Below, in pieces: positions 34,819 through 45,514 of a DNA stretch of 64,000 bases. How positions within the stretch are numbered: the first letter of the stretch is position 1; each line of letters starts with the position of its first letter. The stretch is from Lunularia cruciata (Eukaryota > Streptophyta > Marchantiopsida > Lunulariales > Lunulariaceae): positions 52,604,593 through 52,668,592 of the forward strand of contig OX419759.1 of the NCBI GenBank assembly GCA_948567375.1, in the 5' to 3' direction. The notes below the pieces were generated by a model. It worked only from the letters and a program-made list of their open reading frames with translations, searched no databases and was not told the DNA's origin. Position numbers and translations under genes: made by a program.

Positions 34819-36137
34819 CTAGAAGCACCTGCTGCGCTGGACTATTCCCAGAACCAATCTGCCTCGTGCCCAGAAGTACATGGCTTTTAATAATGATATC
34901 ACACTGTGTTCATATATAATCCAGAAGAAAACACTGTCAAAGAGTACACAACGAAGGAAGAATAATAAGATCTGGGTGGGTCTCCGTTTACTGCTTCTTC
35001 CTTCTCTTTATTATGGCTATAAATTCAACAGGTTTCGTAAGAAAAAATTCTATTTGCAATGAAGATGAAACAGATCAAATGTATTCGTTGGATATTTCTT
35101 TAAAGATGTAAAGACATATTTGCTTAATCGGAGATCAAACTCAAAACCAAGACTTCTACCAAAGCTGCAAGGAACAAACCCTAAAAGGAATAAAGATAAA
35201 AGTAAACATGGAAAATCAAAATCTCACTGAACTTAGATTGCTCCAACTTGAAATCGTCGAGTAAGTACGCATAGATTGATGTCCAGGATGGCTCCATGAG
35301 AAGAGAAATGCTGTACCTATAGCTATTAGGGACTATTATGCTGTTTCCAGTTCATCTGTTAGTGAATATTTTAGTAGTGAGATGTTGACCCGTTTCCATC
35401 TTTTTCTTTTCGTTCAGAATCACGTTGAAATACTTATATTTTAAAAAAAAAATTCCTTCGAACCTCAAGTCACTGTAAGCCTAGGTATATCCTATACCGT
35501 CGATGTCTTTTTCGTCCATTGTCAAAATATTCATAGAAATACTGTAGCTGCTTGGTTGAATTTGAAGGTGGCTGATGCTTCTAAAGTCAGAGTTGAGCCT
35601 CGATTATGTTTAGCTAAGCTTTGAAATTAGAAATCTGCATTCAAAGATACCCATATCCAGGAATCTAGAATCACTCAATATTTCTGAGAAAATTCATTGA
35701 AAGATGCTCAGATGTTTATCGAACTTTAACCCAACTTGATGTAACAGATTACAGTTGACAACTAGATAGGCACTGGAATGTCCCGACTGATTGTCTGAAC
35801 TTGCACATCAGATATCATCAATTTGCATCAATTGAACGTTGATGCAAACTCCTTGTACCCGTTATGTTGCGGAACTGCGGGTGCACACAGCGCTCCATTT
35901 ATGTCTTCAGAAACAGGATGGATCTTCCAGATAAATTGTCCGAAAGTAGATCAAAAGACTTGAACTGTGATCTCCCAACAATAATTCGCATTTGCTAGGG
36001 ATAAATCTAACATGCATAGCTGAAATCCAATCCTGCCGTGCAATCTTATTGCATCTGTCGGAGGATATCCCTGAACTGCAAGTATGCTGGCCCTAACATT
36101 TGACCGCTCCATCGCTACGCAAGGGAATCAGTTACCA

Positions 36138-37953
36138 TTACAAGCGGGCTTCGACGACAGCACAGTGTTTCCTCCATCCATAAGGATTCACTGTCTGAAT
36201 ATTGCCCATTGTGATCATAGCCACTCCGAAATCGTACAAGAATGACTGAGAGTCTTGCACGGCTTTGATAGCGTATTGTACACCCAAGGGGTCGCTCATG
36301 AGTGTCACGTCTGATTCCATAAGTCCTTTGTTTGTCAGAAGATCCAAGTAATAAGTAGAATCGAAAGTCCCATTTGTTGAGTCCGAGGCCATGAAGTTTA
36401 GAGGCTGGTTTTCTGGGCAGCGAGTCTTGAGCCAGGCAGCAAAAGCTGCGTCCAATGAAGGGTCTGTGTTATTTTGACCATCGAAGTTGTACAGTCTCTC
36501 AAGGAATGCTCCACAGTGAAATTGTCCAATGGAATGTCCGCCTGTATTTGATCATGAGGTCAAGCAAAAGGATTACGACGAGGGACGATAGCATGTGTTC
36601 AATCTGCAGTGCGCTCAGGCTAGGTCGATAAAGCGCTAAGTATGTGTATCTTGTTTAACAGGATTGATTCTAGATGTTGAAAACTTATAAGCACAGGAAT
36701 CAGTAGATCTGAAACCACACGGTTTCATGCTCACCTAGTTGAACTGCAACTGTGAACAAAATTCTGAAAGGATGCATAAATGTGATAAATCACTTGAGTT
36801 AACGTGAAAATTTTTGGGGGTCTAGTTGTACCTGACAGGATAATCATATCCCGTGCGTCAAGTCCAACTTTCGCGAAAGTAGCAACCAGCTGGGCAAAAT
36901 CGTCTGTTCGTTTGGGCAAGCTGCTGTTTACTGCTTCCGCGATTGAAACAGCCCCGTCCACTCTGCCCAGGAATACTGGCCAAGCCCAGCCACCAACCTG
37001 TGGTATGTGGTTATGTAAACACAGCAACATAGTAAGCCTCATCTTCTGTTCTGATGTCGGTTTCGAGTTCTGATAGTTCTGCATGGAACTTTGAACATCT
37101 ATCTTCAACGGCAATGGTAGCGTCTTCACGTCGCAAGGATGAAATAATCAAATTTTGTTTTTGTGGTAATAGATTATCAATAGCTATAACTAGTCCTTTA
37201 TGTAAGCTATCTTAAAGCTTACATAATGTCTATAGCTTATCATGGTCAGGCATAATCACTTGAAACTGTGGTCCTTGCTTGTGTCCTATTTTGGTTTCAT
37301 CTTTGTACGTGGCACCAGTAGATGTCCAGGCAGCAATTTCAGAATGTACTCACTCACCTTGGCAGTTGCGTCTCGTGCTACCAAAGCCAAAATGTCAGCA
37401 CATGATACCACACCAGGACATTCACACTCGAGCTTCATTTTGATCTCATCAATCTTCTCGAAACCTCTTAAAGACCCTTTGTTTAGTAGAGCATCCTTTT
37501 CGGCTACCATATCTTGGGTTGAGTTGAGAAGCACGGATCCATCACAACCCTGTATATTCACATATTGCAAATCTCTTCACAAAACTGGCACTTTCAAGTT
37601 TCCTGCACAAGCTTAACTGTTCTCGACATAGTACACAAATTTTGCTTGGCATAAAGATTCGGACTAGAAACCTTTTCAAATTTTGGGAACAAATTTGGAA
37701 TGGATTATAGAAAATAGTGACTTACTCCAACGAAGCAGTCATGGAAATGCAAACGCATAAGACCTGCAGCCAATCCCCAATCTGCCTCGACAATTGCATC
37801 TACCTGTTGCTTCACTACGGTTGTCACCTGTGGACAGGTAGTCTTATAGAAATCCACAGAAAGTTCGGCATTTGAAACTACTGCTGCTACTCCCAGCAGA
37901 AACATCATCACGCTTATTGCCAAGTACGACAGTGTCGACTGTGAGAATGCCAT
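36138..37953 (-). CDS. Class III secretory peroxidase (PR-9 family), 4 exons
   Basis: Exons 37953-37726, 37549-37358, 36997-36832 and 36541-36138; GT-AG introns at the three classic class III positions and matching phases give 329 residues, the family norm. Seen: signal peptide 1-29 (ends VVSNA), mature start [12 protein letters not shown]; distal RLHFHDCFV with Arg67 and catalytic His71; distal calcium motif [14 protein letters not shown]; proximal haem ligand His198 in LSGGHSIG; eight conserved cysteines; FDSTYY near the proximal calcium site; MGNI near the C-terminus. Known: haem enzyme using H2O2 to oxidise phenolics in the apoplast (lignin, suberin, defence). Odd: Gly replaces the usual Gln/Asn in FV-x-GCD. 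It looks intact and functional. It has no neighbour in the same direction within the window. Confidence 0.95.
37199..37225. other. Hairpin in peroxidase intron 2
   Basis: 'tatgtaagct' and 'agcttacata' form a perfect 10 bp stem with a 7-nt loop inside the second intron. The flanks ('agctata' / 'tatagct') may extend it. It may be chance or a small repeat relic. Confidence 0.4.
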
Positions 37954-38306
37954 TGTCGAGACCTTGTTTGCTAGTGTCTTCTGATCTGTCGTCTAATTCC
38001 TGTATCGACGTAAGATTCGTGATCCCTTACCTAGCCAAAGGTAGTTCGACCCCCGCAAATGGTCAAAACCACCTTTCTGCACAATTATAAAAAGAGCGCG
38101 TGAGGAATAGCAAGAAGAAATTTGAATAACGAATCTGAAGTTGATCAGTGTGATTCAATTTAGGTGATGTCATGTATATGCACTTAGACCTATTGGCAAG
38201 ACCTAGTTCAAACATGTAAACACCAAGGAAAAACTTCACTTACGTGCAAAGGTGAAGGGTGTGGAGAAGAACTCTCGACTTGTGAGTTGTGATCTGTGAT
38301 AGCCCA

Positions 38307-38315
38307 CCATTTATA
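38307..38315 (-). promoter_or_regulatory. Candidate TATA box of the peroxidase gene
   Basis: Minus strand reads 'atgacgtataaatgg': a TATAAAT core with a TGACG (as-1-like, bZIP/TGA-type) sequence directly upstream. It lies about 350 bp before the ATG, implying a long leader. A weaker alternative, 'tttataatt' near 38094-38101, lies about 145 bp before the ATG. Neither can be chosen without transcript ends. Confidence 0.3.
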
Positions 38316-39122
38316 CGTCATTTGGGCGACCTGAAGACTGCAACAGCCTTGTCTTTTCTCCCATACCTTCGTGGTCTGTGTTAGGCATGATCTATCGGAA
38401 TAAATGTTGACGAACCAGGAACGCATAACTTTAATGTTAGACTAAGATTTAGAAGGATTCTTGGCATGGAATGAGGCACCGGGGTGGATTCGATCACTGT
38501 TGTGAAGCACTCCTGTAGATTTTGCATAGTTGCAGCTGAGGTGATAGATTGTTTTGGGTGGCAAGGATGACAGTAAATAATCCTAAGGAGTAAAACCCGC
38601 ATAAGATTTCCTAGATATTCTATAGATGACCAGCCATCTAGTCAGAAACAAACAAGCTTTAGTAGGGAACGGGAAACCTTGTATAGTATCTGAGGTCATC
38701 CTCAACCGTCGTCGTAGTAACTTCAACTTACTCATTTATGATGAAGAAGTAGCATCCGCAGGATCCCGTCAGTTCCGTGTTCACGCACTTTAACTCAACA
38801 AGCTAACTGAAGTTTTCTTATTTATTGTTCCAAACTCGATGATAAGGTAAATTTACCGAATTTGGGCAAACTAGTCGTTATCTCACAGAATGTAACTCGA
38901 TTGTACCTGACGCTCGACGATGAGATGGTAAAACTTGCACTTCGGATGTAGGCTCTCACTGAGTCTGCATCCACTGGCACCTGGAACAGATTACAGATTC
39001 ACCTTGTAGGGGGATCCTTGAAGCCGTTCACAGGTCTATCAGGGCTATTCGGATAGTGTGTATATTAGTCTAGAGTAGAAATCTGGTTCCTTTGAGAAAG
39101 GCACATGGACCGGGAACTCATG
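38316..39122. other. Upstream flank of peroxidase, no gene seen
   Basis: Unique DNA of moderate GC. Short minus-strand frames (38208-38426, 38381-38602) have no recognisable content and overlap the probable promoter. The segment ends at the right half of R4. Confidence 0.45.
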
Positions 39123-40095
39123 TTCTGTCTGCGGAATTTCTGGAGTTTACAAATACCTCTCTGGTGGTAGAAGAAACCTCTATTCTGGCAAGGCTTTGGT
39201 GTAGCTCGTCATTACGCTCTCAAAACAATTAATATCCTGTGAGACGGATAAAATATGATGAGGTTTGGAGAGTGGAACGAACTTAGGCTCTGCTGTTAAC
39301 CCTTTGAGTTAGAATTCTGACACCTTGACGTTGCGAAGTAGTCTCAACAACTGTACAAATTCACCTTCATCCGTTAGAGAAAACAAAATCTTTGACTGAT
39401 CCGGAAATTTATAAATATTGAACTATACCACCCACATTTGAATAACCAAGAAACAACTAAACGGATGATGTATAGAGCGTCAAACCCATAGTTTAGGGAC
39501 ATATATTATTTCGAGAACTTTGGATAGTATATCTGATTTTTGTATTCTTATTTACTCAATGACCACTTCCAAAACAATTCAAAGATATAAATTTTGTTTC
39601 GCTCCATCATGAAATAATTACATAAATAAATTGAAGCAAGTGTTAGAATATTCTAATTCTATATATATATATATAATAATAACAACAATAATTTTTGTAC
39701 ATTTTAATGTAATCGCTTCCAATATGTACAAAATGTACTAAAATTATTGTTGGTGCAAGAACCCTGTAGAAGAGTTGCTTTGTATTAAATTCTGCTTTTT
39801 TGTATGATTAAAGATTTTTAAGATGGTTCTGAAAATTTAATAAATTAAAATAAACGAAAATAGAGAAAATAGTTATTTCATAATTTTAATTTTATTTTAA
39901 TATTTAAATTTAATTAACATAATTTTATTTAATTCCAATTTATAGTTTCTTTTGGTGGAAATCCAATCACCTTAAGTTTGGATAGAAAACCATTTCTAGT
40001 GGTGTATTGGCTCCTAATCGAAGGGTCGGAAATGACGGGGTTCAAGAAATAATTATATCCTCAAATAGTGGACACTTCTTTTTTACATATTTCTT
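39123..40095. repeat. R4 repeat, right half
   Basis: Matches 20161-21195 in the same orientation, starting 'ttctgtctgcggaatttctgg' (20 kb copy: ttctgtccgcgg). It includes the block around 'ctgatccggaaatttataa' and an AT microsatellite that differs in length between the copies. Confidence 0.85.
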
Positions 40096-40769
40096 CATAT
40101 ATGACCTTCTTCTTTTTTATAGATGACCTTTTACTTAGAACCTTGAATTATTTTAGTAATTATTAAACTTTTTATAATTATTTTGTAAATATATATGTAG
40201 TATATAGATCAAGGAGGAGATGATAATTATCATCTTTTCATTTAAAAATGTGTCTCTCTTATTGAGTTCTCTAGTGAACAATGGGTTCAATCTCGGAGAC
40301 ACCCATAGAGGAGTGTGATGGAGTTTGGTTCCTTATCTTCTTAGTGTGCTACCTTATTGGCAATTAGAGGTTTATCTGTAATGAGAATTATGCCAACTCA
40401 CGTTCTTAGTTCCTTTGTGGGGACTTCTGTAGAAGGCAAGAGACTAGAGAGGTGATAAAGTGTTCCAAGCATAATTCTACATTAAACTTAAGAAGGCAAT
40501 GAGAAACTATAGTTCCTAATGGTAATAACATAAGCCAAAGCACAATGCTTCCTCCTAGGAATTATATATATATATAGGGATATAGGGGTAGACAGACACT
40601 ATTCATTCATAAATTCTTGAGTTTCCAAAGTCTCTATGTTTTATGTTTGTTAAATTCCTTTTCTTTGTTGTTGATGTTCATCAAACCCTTAAAACTATGT
40701 TTAGTGTTAAGTATGATTATCTCAAAAGGACCACTATTTCCATAAAAAAATTGGCATAGTAGAGTCCTT
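40096..40769. other. AT-rich spacer, nothing recognised
   Basis: No coding frame and no repeat partner noticed within the window apart from short AT runs. It probably includes untranslated/LTR sequence of the minus-strand copia remnant that follows. Confidence 0.4.
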
Positions 40770-41640
40770 GTTAAACCTTGATCATATCCTTAATGCACTT
40801 GAGTCTTGGAAGCTCAAAGTTCAGTCAACCAATGTACATTACACCTTTTCTATGTCAAAGATAGTACCAACATCAATTGTCCTTTCAAGTAACAAAGGAT
40901 CCATTTCACCATTTCCTAGTAGTGCTTTCTTGGGTCAGCCATATATCTACTCAACATGCTAATAGCATGTGAGATATCTAGTCCAGTGTAAGCCATTCCA
41001 AACATTAAGCTCCCAATATTATATGCATAGAAAATGGTAGATCTCCTTTATTCTTCATCGAAAGGATATTGCACCAATAACAATCTAAAATGAGATGCTA
41101 AGAAAGTACTTATTAGTTTGGCACTCTCCATACCAAACCTTGTTTGTAGCTCCTGTATGTAGCTCTTCTTGGACATCTTGAGTTTACCCTTGCTCTCATC
41201 TTTATGAATATCAATCCAAAGTACTCTCTTTGAAGGACCCAAGTCTTTCATGTTGAATTCCTTACTTAGCTGTGCTTTTAGCCTCTTCACCTTGGCCATG
41301 TCCACAACAACAATCATATGAGCATATTATTCACATACAATATCAAGACTATTAAATCAAAGAATCTTTTTCCTTATAGCTCCTTGAGATACACACAAAA
41401 ATCTAACTTGACTCTACATCCAATCTTTACTATAAAACATCAAACCTCTCATACCATTGTCTAGGACTCTTCTTCCATCCATATAGAAATTTCTCTAACT
41501 TGCAAACCTCATTCTCCTTCCTCTGTATAGAAAAACCCTCTACCTGATGCACATGAATCTTCTCTTCCAATTCTTCATGCAAAAATTGATTGTATCATCT
41601 TACTGATCCAACTCTAGATGATGTCAAAAATGGAAGTAGT
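40770..41640 (-). mobile_element. Ty1/copia fragment (RT to RNase H), decayed
   Basis: Minus-strand order: 'CASGRGFF' and related text (about 41600-41450, the copia 'QPEGF' zone), a degenerate LYVDD (about 41330-41350, reads LYVNNMLI), the open RT tail 41317-41048 with 'MKDLGPSKRVLWIDIHKDES', then 'YTGLDISHAISMLSRYM' (about 40990-40930). Catalytic Asp residues are lost and frameshifts are common. Only this part of pol is present. Confidence 0.8.
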
Positions 41641-42440
41641 TTTTACCATTGATCAAAAAATCTTGTTGAATTCAATCCCTTCTTGTTGGCCAAATCTCTT
41701 TTGTACCATTCTTTCATTTTATCAATCTCTGCCTTCTTCAGAAAGATCTTCTTTTTTCAGGTTAGCCATGTGCAATGAAGTGTCTTCTCCCTAGTGAGTA
41801 CATTCACTAGAATTCTGGTTCTTTGAGAGAAAAAATCTATCTCCTTTTTCATCACAATGTAACATTGTTGAGACTCTTGCATTGCATCCTCATATGAAGA
41901 AAACTCGTCATTCTCCATGAGTATAGTAAAAGCTACAAATTCTCATAACTATTTGGTGTGTTTTATCTCTGGGGGGTGGTATTTTAAATTGACTCCCATT
42001 GGTGCAATACAATTGATGGAGTCTTCTGGTGACTACCATATATGAACACGGTTATAACTTTGAGACCATACCTGGCTGAGCACCTTTGATGTCCTTATTG
42101 TCAAAACCTTGCTATTCATTGTAAAAGTTACTGATTCATTACAAGTAAAACTTATCCTAAGAATACACTTCAGCTAGATATAAATGATACTTGATATCAG
42201 CAACCATGTATGTTCATGCTAAGGCCTTAATTAATTGCAATCAGTATAATTAATGTACAATGCAGAGAAAATGAACAGATCAGCACTTGGATATTCCTGA
42301 AATTTAAACCACAATCAATATACTTTGTTGCTTAAATGGTCCTAGATACATGGCTTCTGATTAGAGAATCTGACACCCCAACAATCAATGCCACAATTAG
42401 TGCCTCAAATGGAGAGGGTATTTGGAGGAGTGATCCTTGC
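41641..42440. other. No gene recognised; probably copia-derived on the minus strand
   Basis: AT-rich, with many stops in all frames. The first part may be further decayed integrase-RT linker of the neighbouring copia remnant, but I see no diagnostic motif. Confidence 0.35.
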
Positions 42441-42458
42441 AATTTAGGATGGGAGAAG

Positions 42459-42748
42459 CACTCAGAGTGATGTTGAATAATCCAAAGTATTTGCAAGCAG
42501 GCCTACTTGTAGGATGTTCATCACTCAGAGTGATGTAAGATAATCCCAAATGCCAATAGGAAGAATAAGTATGGAGACCATACAAGCTATAAGGCAAAGT
42601 ATCAGGGTGACAAGCAAAGTGGTATCACAAAGTAAATTGAGAGCACTCGGAGAGCTGTAGAATGACCTTGAGTGCATGAGGATGGAATAGCACTCGGAGT
42701 GTTGAAGGATCATTTGGAGTGTTTGTAGGAAATGCAGCACTTGGAGTG
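42459..42748. repeat. Cluster of palindromic CACTC-N-GAGTG motifs
   Basis: Palindromic 11-mers at 42459-42469, 42522-42532 (extends to the 15 bp palindrome atcactcagagtgat at 42520-42534), 42691-42701 and near-copies at 42644-42654 and 42738-42748. They sit in imperfectly repeated DNA about 350-640 bp before the first recognised copia coding motif. They may be enhancer-like subrepeats of that element's LTR or leader. Confidence 0.6.
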
Positions 42749-43099
42749 CCAGTAGGTGAGGCATACATGCCCAAGTTCCAAGTGCCACATTGGCACTTTG
42801 GAGGGAAGTTCCGGCCCAATCTGAGCTTTCTTGCAATGGCACTTACCTCTAACAGCACTTGCTGCTAAGGGCGGGTACCTACAAGATAACCAATGCCACT
42901 CTGAGGGCAAGTGTGGCACTAGAGAAAGTAGGATGTAAAAAGCTGATTTCTGTTATGTGGGAGAGTGACTTTGCCCAAGGAAAACATGCAAAGGCCTTTT
43001 CCTACTTAATGGCAAGAGCCTACTTGCTTTGTAACCAGGATCTAGGTGTATAAACTAAAGTGCCTAGCCTTTAGTGGAGCCTATAGCCTAGCTTATTTG

Positions 43100-45235
43100 G
43101 ACTTAGTTTCTCTTACCATATGTGTCCAAATAAGGAGTGGTTTCATGAATACAAACCATTCAATGGAAGATCTATGATAATGGGGAACAACATGGCTTGT
43201 AAAGCTATTGGCATTGGTGCAATACTAAGATGTTTGATGGTGTTTCAAGGACTCTTGCTGATGTGAGGCATGTTCTTGAGTTAAGGAAGAATTTGGTATC
43301 ACTAGGCACTTTGGAGTCAAATGGTTGGAGGTGGGGAGCAGAAAATAGAATACTCAAGGTAACAAAAGGAGCACTGGTTGCAATGAAGAGCAAGAAGATA
43401 GGAAATCTTTATGAGCTATGTTGGAGTTGCTTATGAGCTTTATGAGTTATGTTTGGAGATTAAGGGTTACCAAAGGAGTGGCAATTACTATTTATGAAAA
43501 AGAAGATCCCAAAGATGTCACTCACTTATGGCACCTCTGTTTCCATCATATGAATGAAAGGGGTCTAAGTGCATTGTCCAAGCAACAACTTTTGAAGGCT
43601 CTTAGAAGTTGTAAGCTAAAATTCTATGAGCATTGTGTAATAAGAAAGCAATGGAGGGTAAGCTTTTCCATAAGAGTTCATTGCACAAAGAAAATATTAG
43701 ACTATGTGTATTCCAATGTTTGGTGCCCTACACCTATATCTTCAGAATCTAGAGCATTAAATTTTGTATCTTTGGTTGATGATTACTCTAGGAGAGTATA
43801 GATCTACACCATGAAGCAAACATTAGAGGTCTTTTCTATCTTTAAACAATGGAAGGTGATGATGGAAAAACAAACCGGAAGGAAAGTCAGGTATTTGAGA
43901 TCTGATAATGGTGGAGAATACAAACCTGGAGAGTTTGAAAGATATTGTAAGAGTGAATGTATATTTCATCACTTGACCATATTAGGTACCCCTCGACAAA
44001 ATGGAGTGGCAGAGCAGATGAATTATACACTCTCGGAGAATTCAAGAAGTATGTTAAGCAACACTGGATTGGGGAAGAGCTTTTGTGCATAAGCTATCAA
44101 TATGGCTTGTCATTTGGTAAACATTTCTCCTTCAGCCACTATTGAGTGTAAGACACCTATGGAAAAATGCACAGGTTGGCATGTTGATTATGCTTCACTT
44201 CGAGTGTTTGGATGCATAGCTTATGTTCATATTTAACAAGACCAAAGGACAAAGTTAGATCCCAAATATAGAAAATTTATATTCTTGGGATATGAGATGT
44301 ATACAAAGGGATATAGATTATTGGATCCAAAAAGGTGTTGCCTTGTTCTGAGGAGGAATATAGTTTTTTATGAGACTCACATGATGGAGAAAATTAAGAG
44401 TGTAAAAAATGGCATTATGGAATGGATGAGGAGATGAAGTCTTTGGCCAAAATACAAACTTAGAGGCCTGAAAAATAGTTTATACAAAAGAGAGCAATTA
44501 GTTGCAGATGGATATTTTGGAAGAAGGGGGGACTTCCAAATCCAGGGAAGATCAAACAGAGCAATGCTTGTAGCAAAGGATTATAGCCAAAAGAAGATAT
44601 TGACTTCAATGAGATTTTTTCACCAAAGGTAAAAATTTCTTCAATTCATGTATTGTTGGTAAAATTTGTGTTGCATAACTTGGAGTTGGATCAACTAGTG
44701 TTACAACTGGTTTCTTACATCAAGAATTTGAGGAGAGACTTATATGCATCAACCTGAAGGTCTTGTGGTACCAAGGAATGAAAACCTAGTTTGCAAGTTA
44801 TAAAAGTCTTTATATGCACCGAGACTTTGGTACATTAAATTTCCTGCTTTCATGTTGAAGCATGGATATAACAGAAATGAGTCAGATTGTTAAGTGTACC
44901 TCAAGAAGCTACATGGACCAAGAGTATTTGATTTAATCATTTTGGTACTATATATGGATAATATTTTGATTGCCATGGAGGATATGGTTGAGGTGGAGGA
45001 ATTGAAAGCAAACCTTGGTAAGGAGTTTGATATGAAGGACTTGTGTTCTTCAAAGATGGTGCTTGGGATTGAAATCCACCGGGACAAGAGCAAAGGAAAG
45101 TTATGGATATCTCAAAGGAGATATTTGGAAAAGGTACTTGCTCATTTTGGCATGGAGAATGCAAAACCAGTGAGCACTCCAATGGCAAGTCATTTCAAGA
45201 TATAGTTGGAGCAATGTCCATCAAATAAGGAGGAG
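43100..45235 (+). mobile_element. Ty1/copia retrotransposon remnant (protease-integrase-RT)
   Basis: Plus-strand blocks in copia order: protease tail 'IMGNNMACKAIGIGA' (about 43175-43225), 'VRHVLELRKNLVSLGTLESN' (43262-43322), GAG-pre-integrase zinc site with HLCFHH and CKLKFYEHC (43527-43640), integrase core 'FVSLVDDYSR' and 'LRSDNGGEYKPGEF' with 'TPRQNGVAEQMN' (43756-44025), 'VFGCIAYVHI' (44200-44235), 'VAKDYSQKK' (44570-44596) and the RT tail 44894-45205 (reads LYMDNILIA where the active site should be YVDD). Stops and frameshifts break it throughout. The RT catalytic Asp pair is lost, and no RNase H follows. Confidence 0.88.
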
Positions 45236-45514
45236 AGAAAAATAACATCCAATAATCCTTAGGAGCGCTATTGGGAGTTTAATTCTGCTATGGTGAGCAT
45301 GTACATGGCAAATCTATGGTGAGTATATACATGGCAAAGAGCCTAAAAGAGAATAAAAAGTAGTCGTCAAAGAAATTGAACTATCAAAAGGACATTCAAA
45401 GAATTGTAAACCGTGTAGGCTATGGGCTGTGGATGTTCACAGTTATGATAAACAGGTTATAAGTTCACATCCACCATAATCAATTGCACAAACAAGAGAA
45501 AGAGAAACATGCGA
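45236..45514. other. Junction between copia remnant and R3
   Basis: Contains two near-repeats of a 'gtgagcatgtacatggcaaatct' type phrase (about 45292-45330) derived from the copia RNase H region, then unplaced sequence before R3 starts at about 45515. No gene. Confidence 0.45.

Larger units (their letters stand above)
33787..36137. other. Intergenic, 3' of the peroxidase gene
   Basis: The first 210 bp match the right end of the window (63888-64000). The rest appears only once. It holds a 29 bp tandem duplication (34217-34274) and a GC-rich open stretch (34474-34818). No recognised gene and no clear poly(A) signal for the peroxidase. Confidence 0.5.

Noticed and set aside
36804-37073. Plus-strand frames across the peroxidase
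   Set aside because: They are antisense to peroxidase exons with clear family motifs.
33787-39122. Peroxidase segment as a Helitron or gene-capturing transposon
   Set aside because: No TC start, CTRR end with 3' hairpin, terminal inverted repeats or target duplication at the R4 junctions; a deletion at the 20 kb copy explains the pattern better.
42710-42919. Overlapping minus-strand frames around the palindrome cluster
   Set aside because: Three different frames are open over low-complexity repeated DNA; no motif is recognised.
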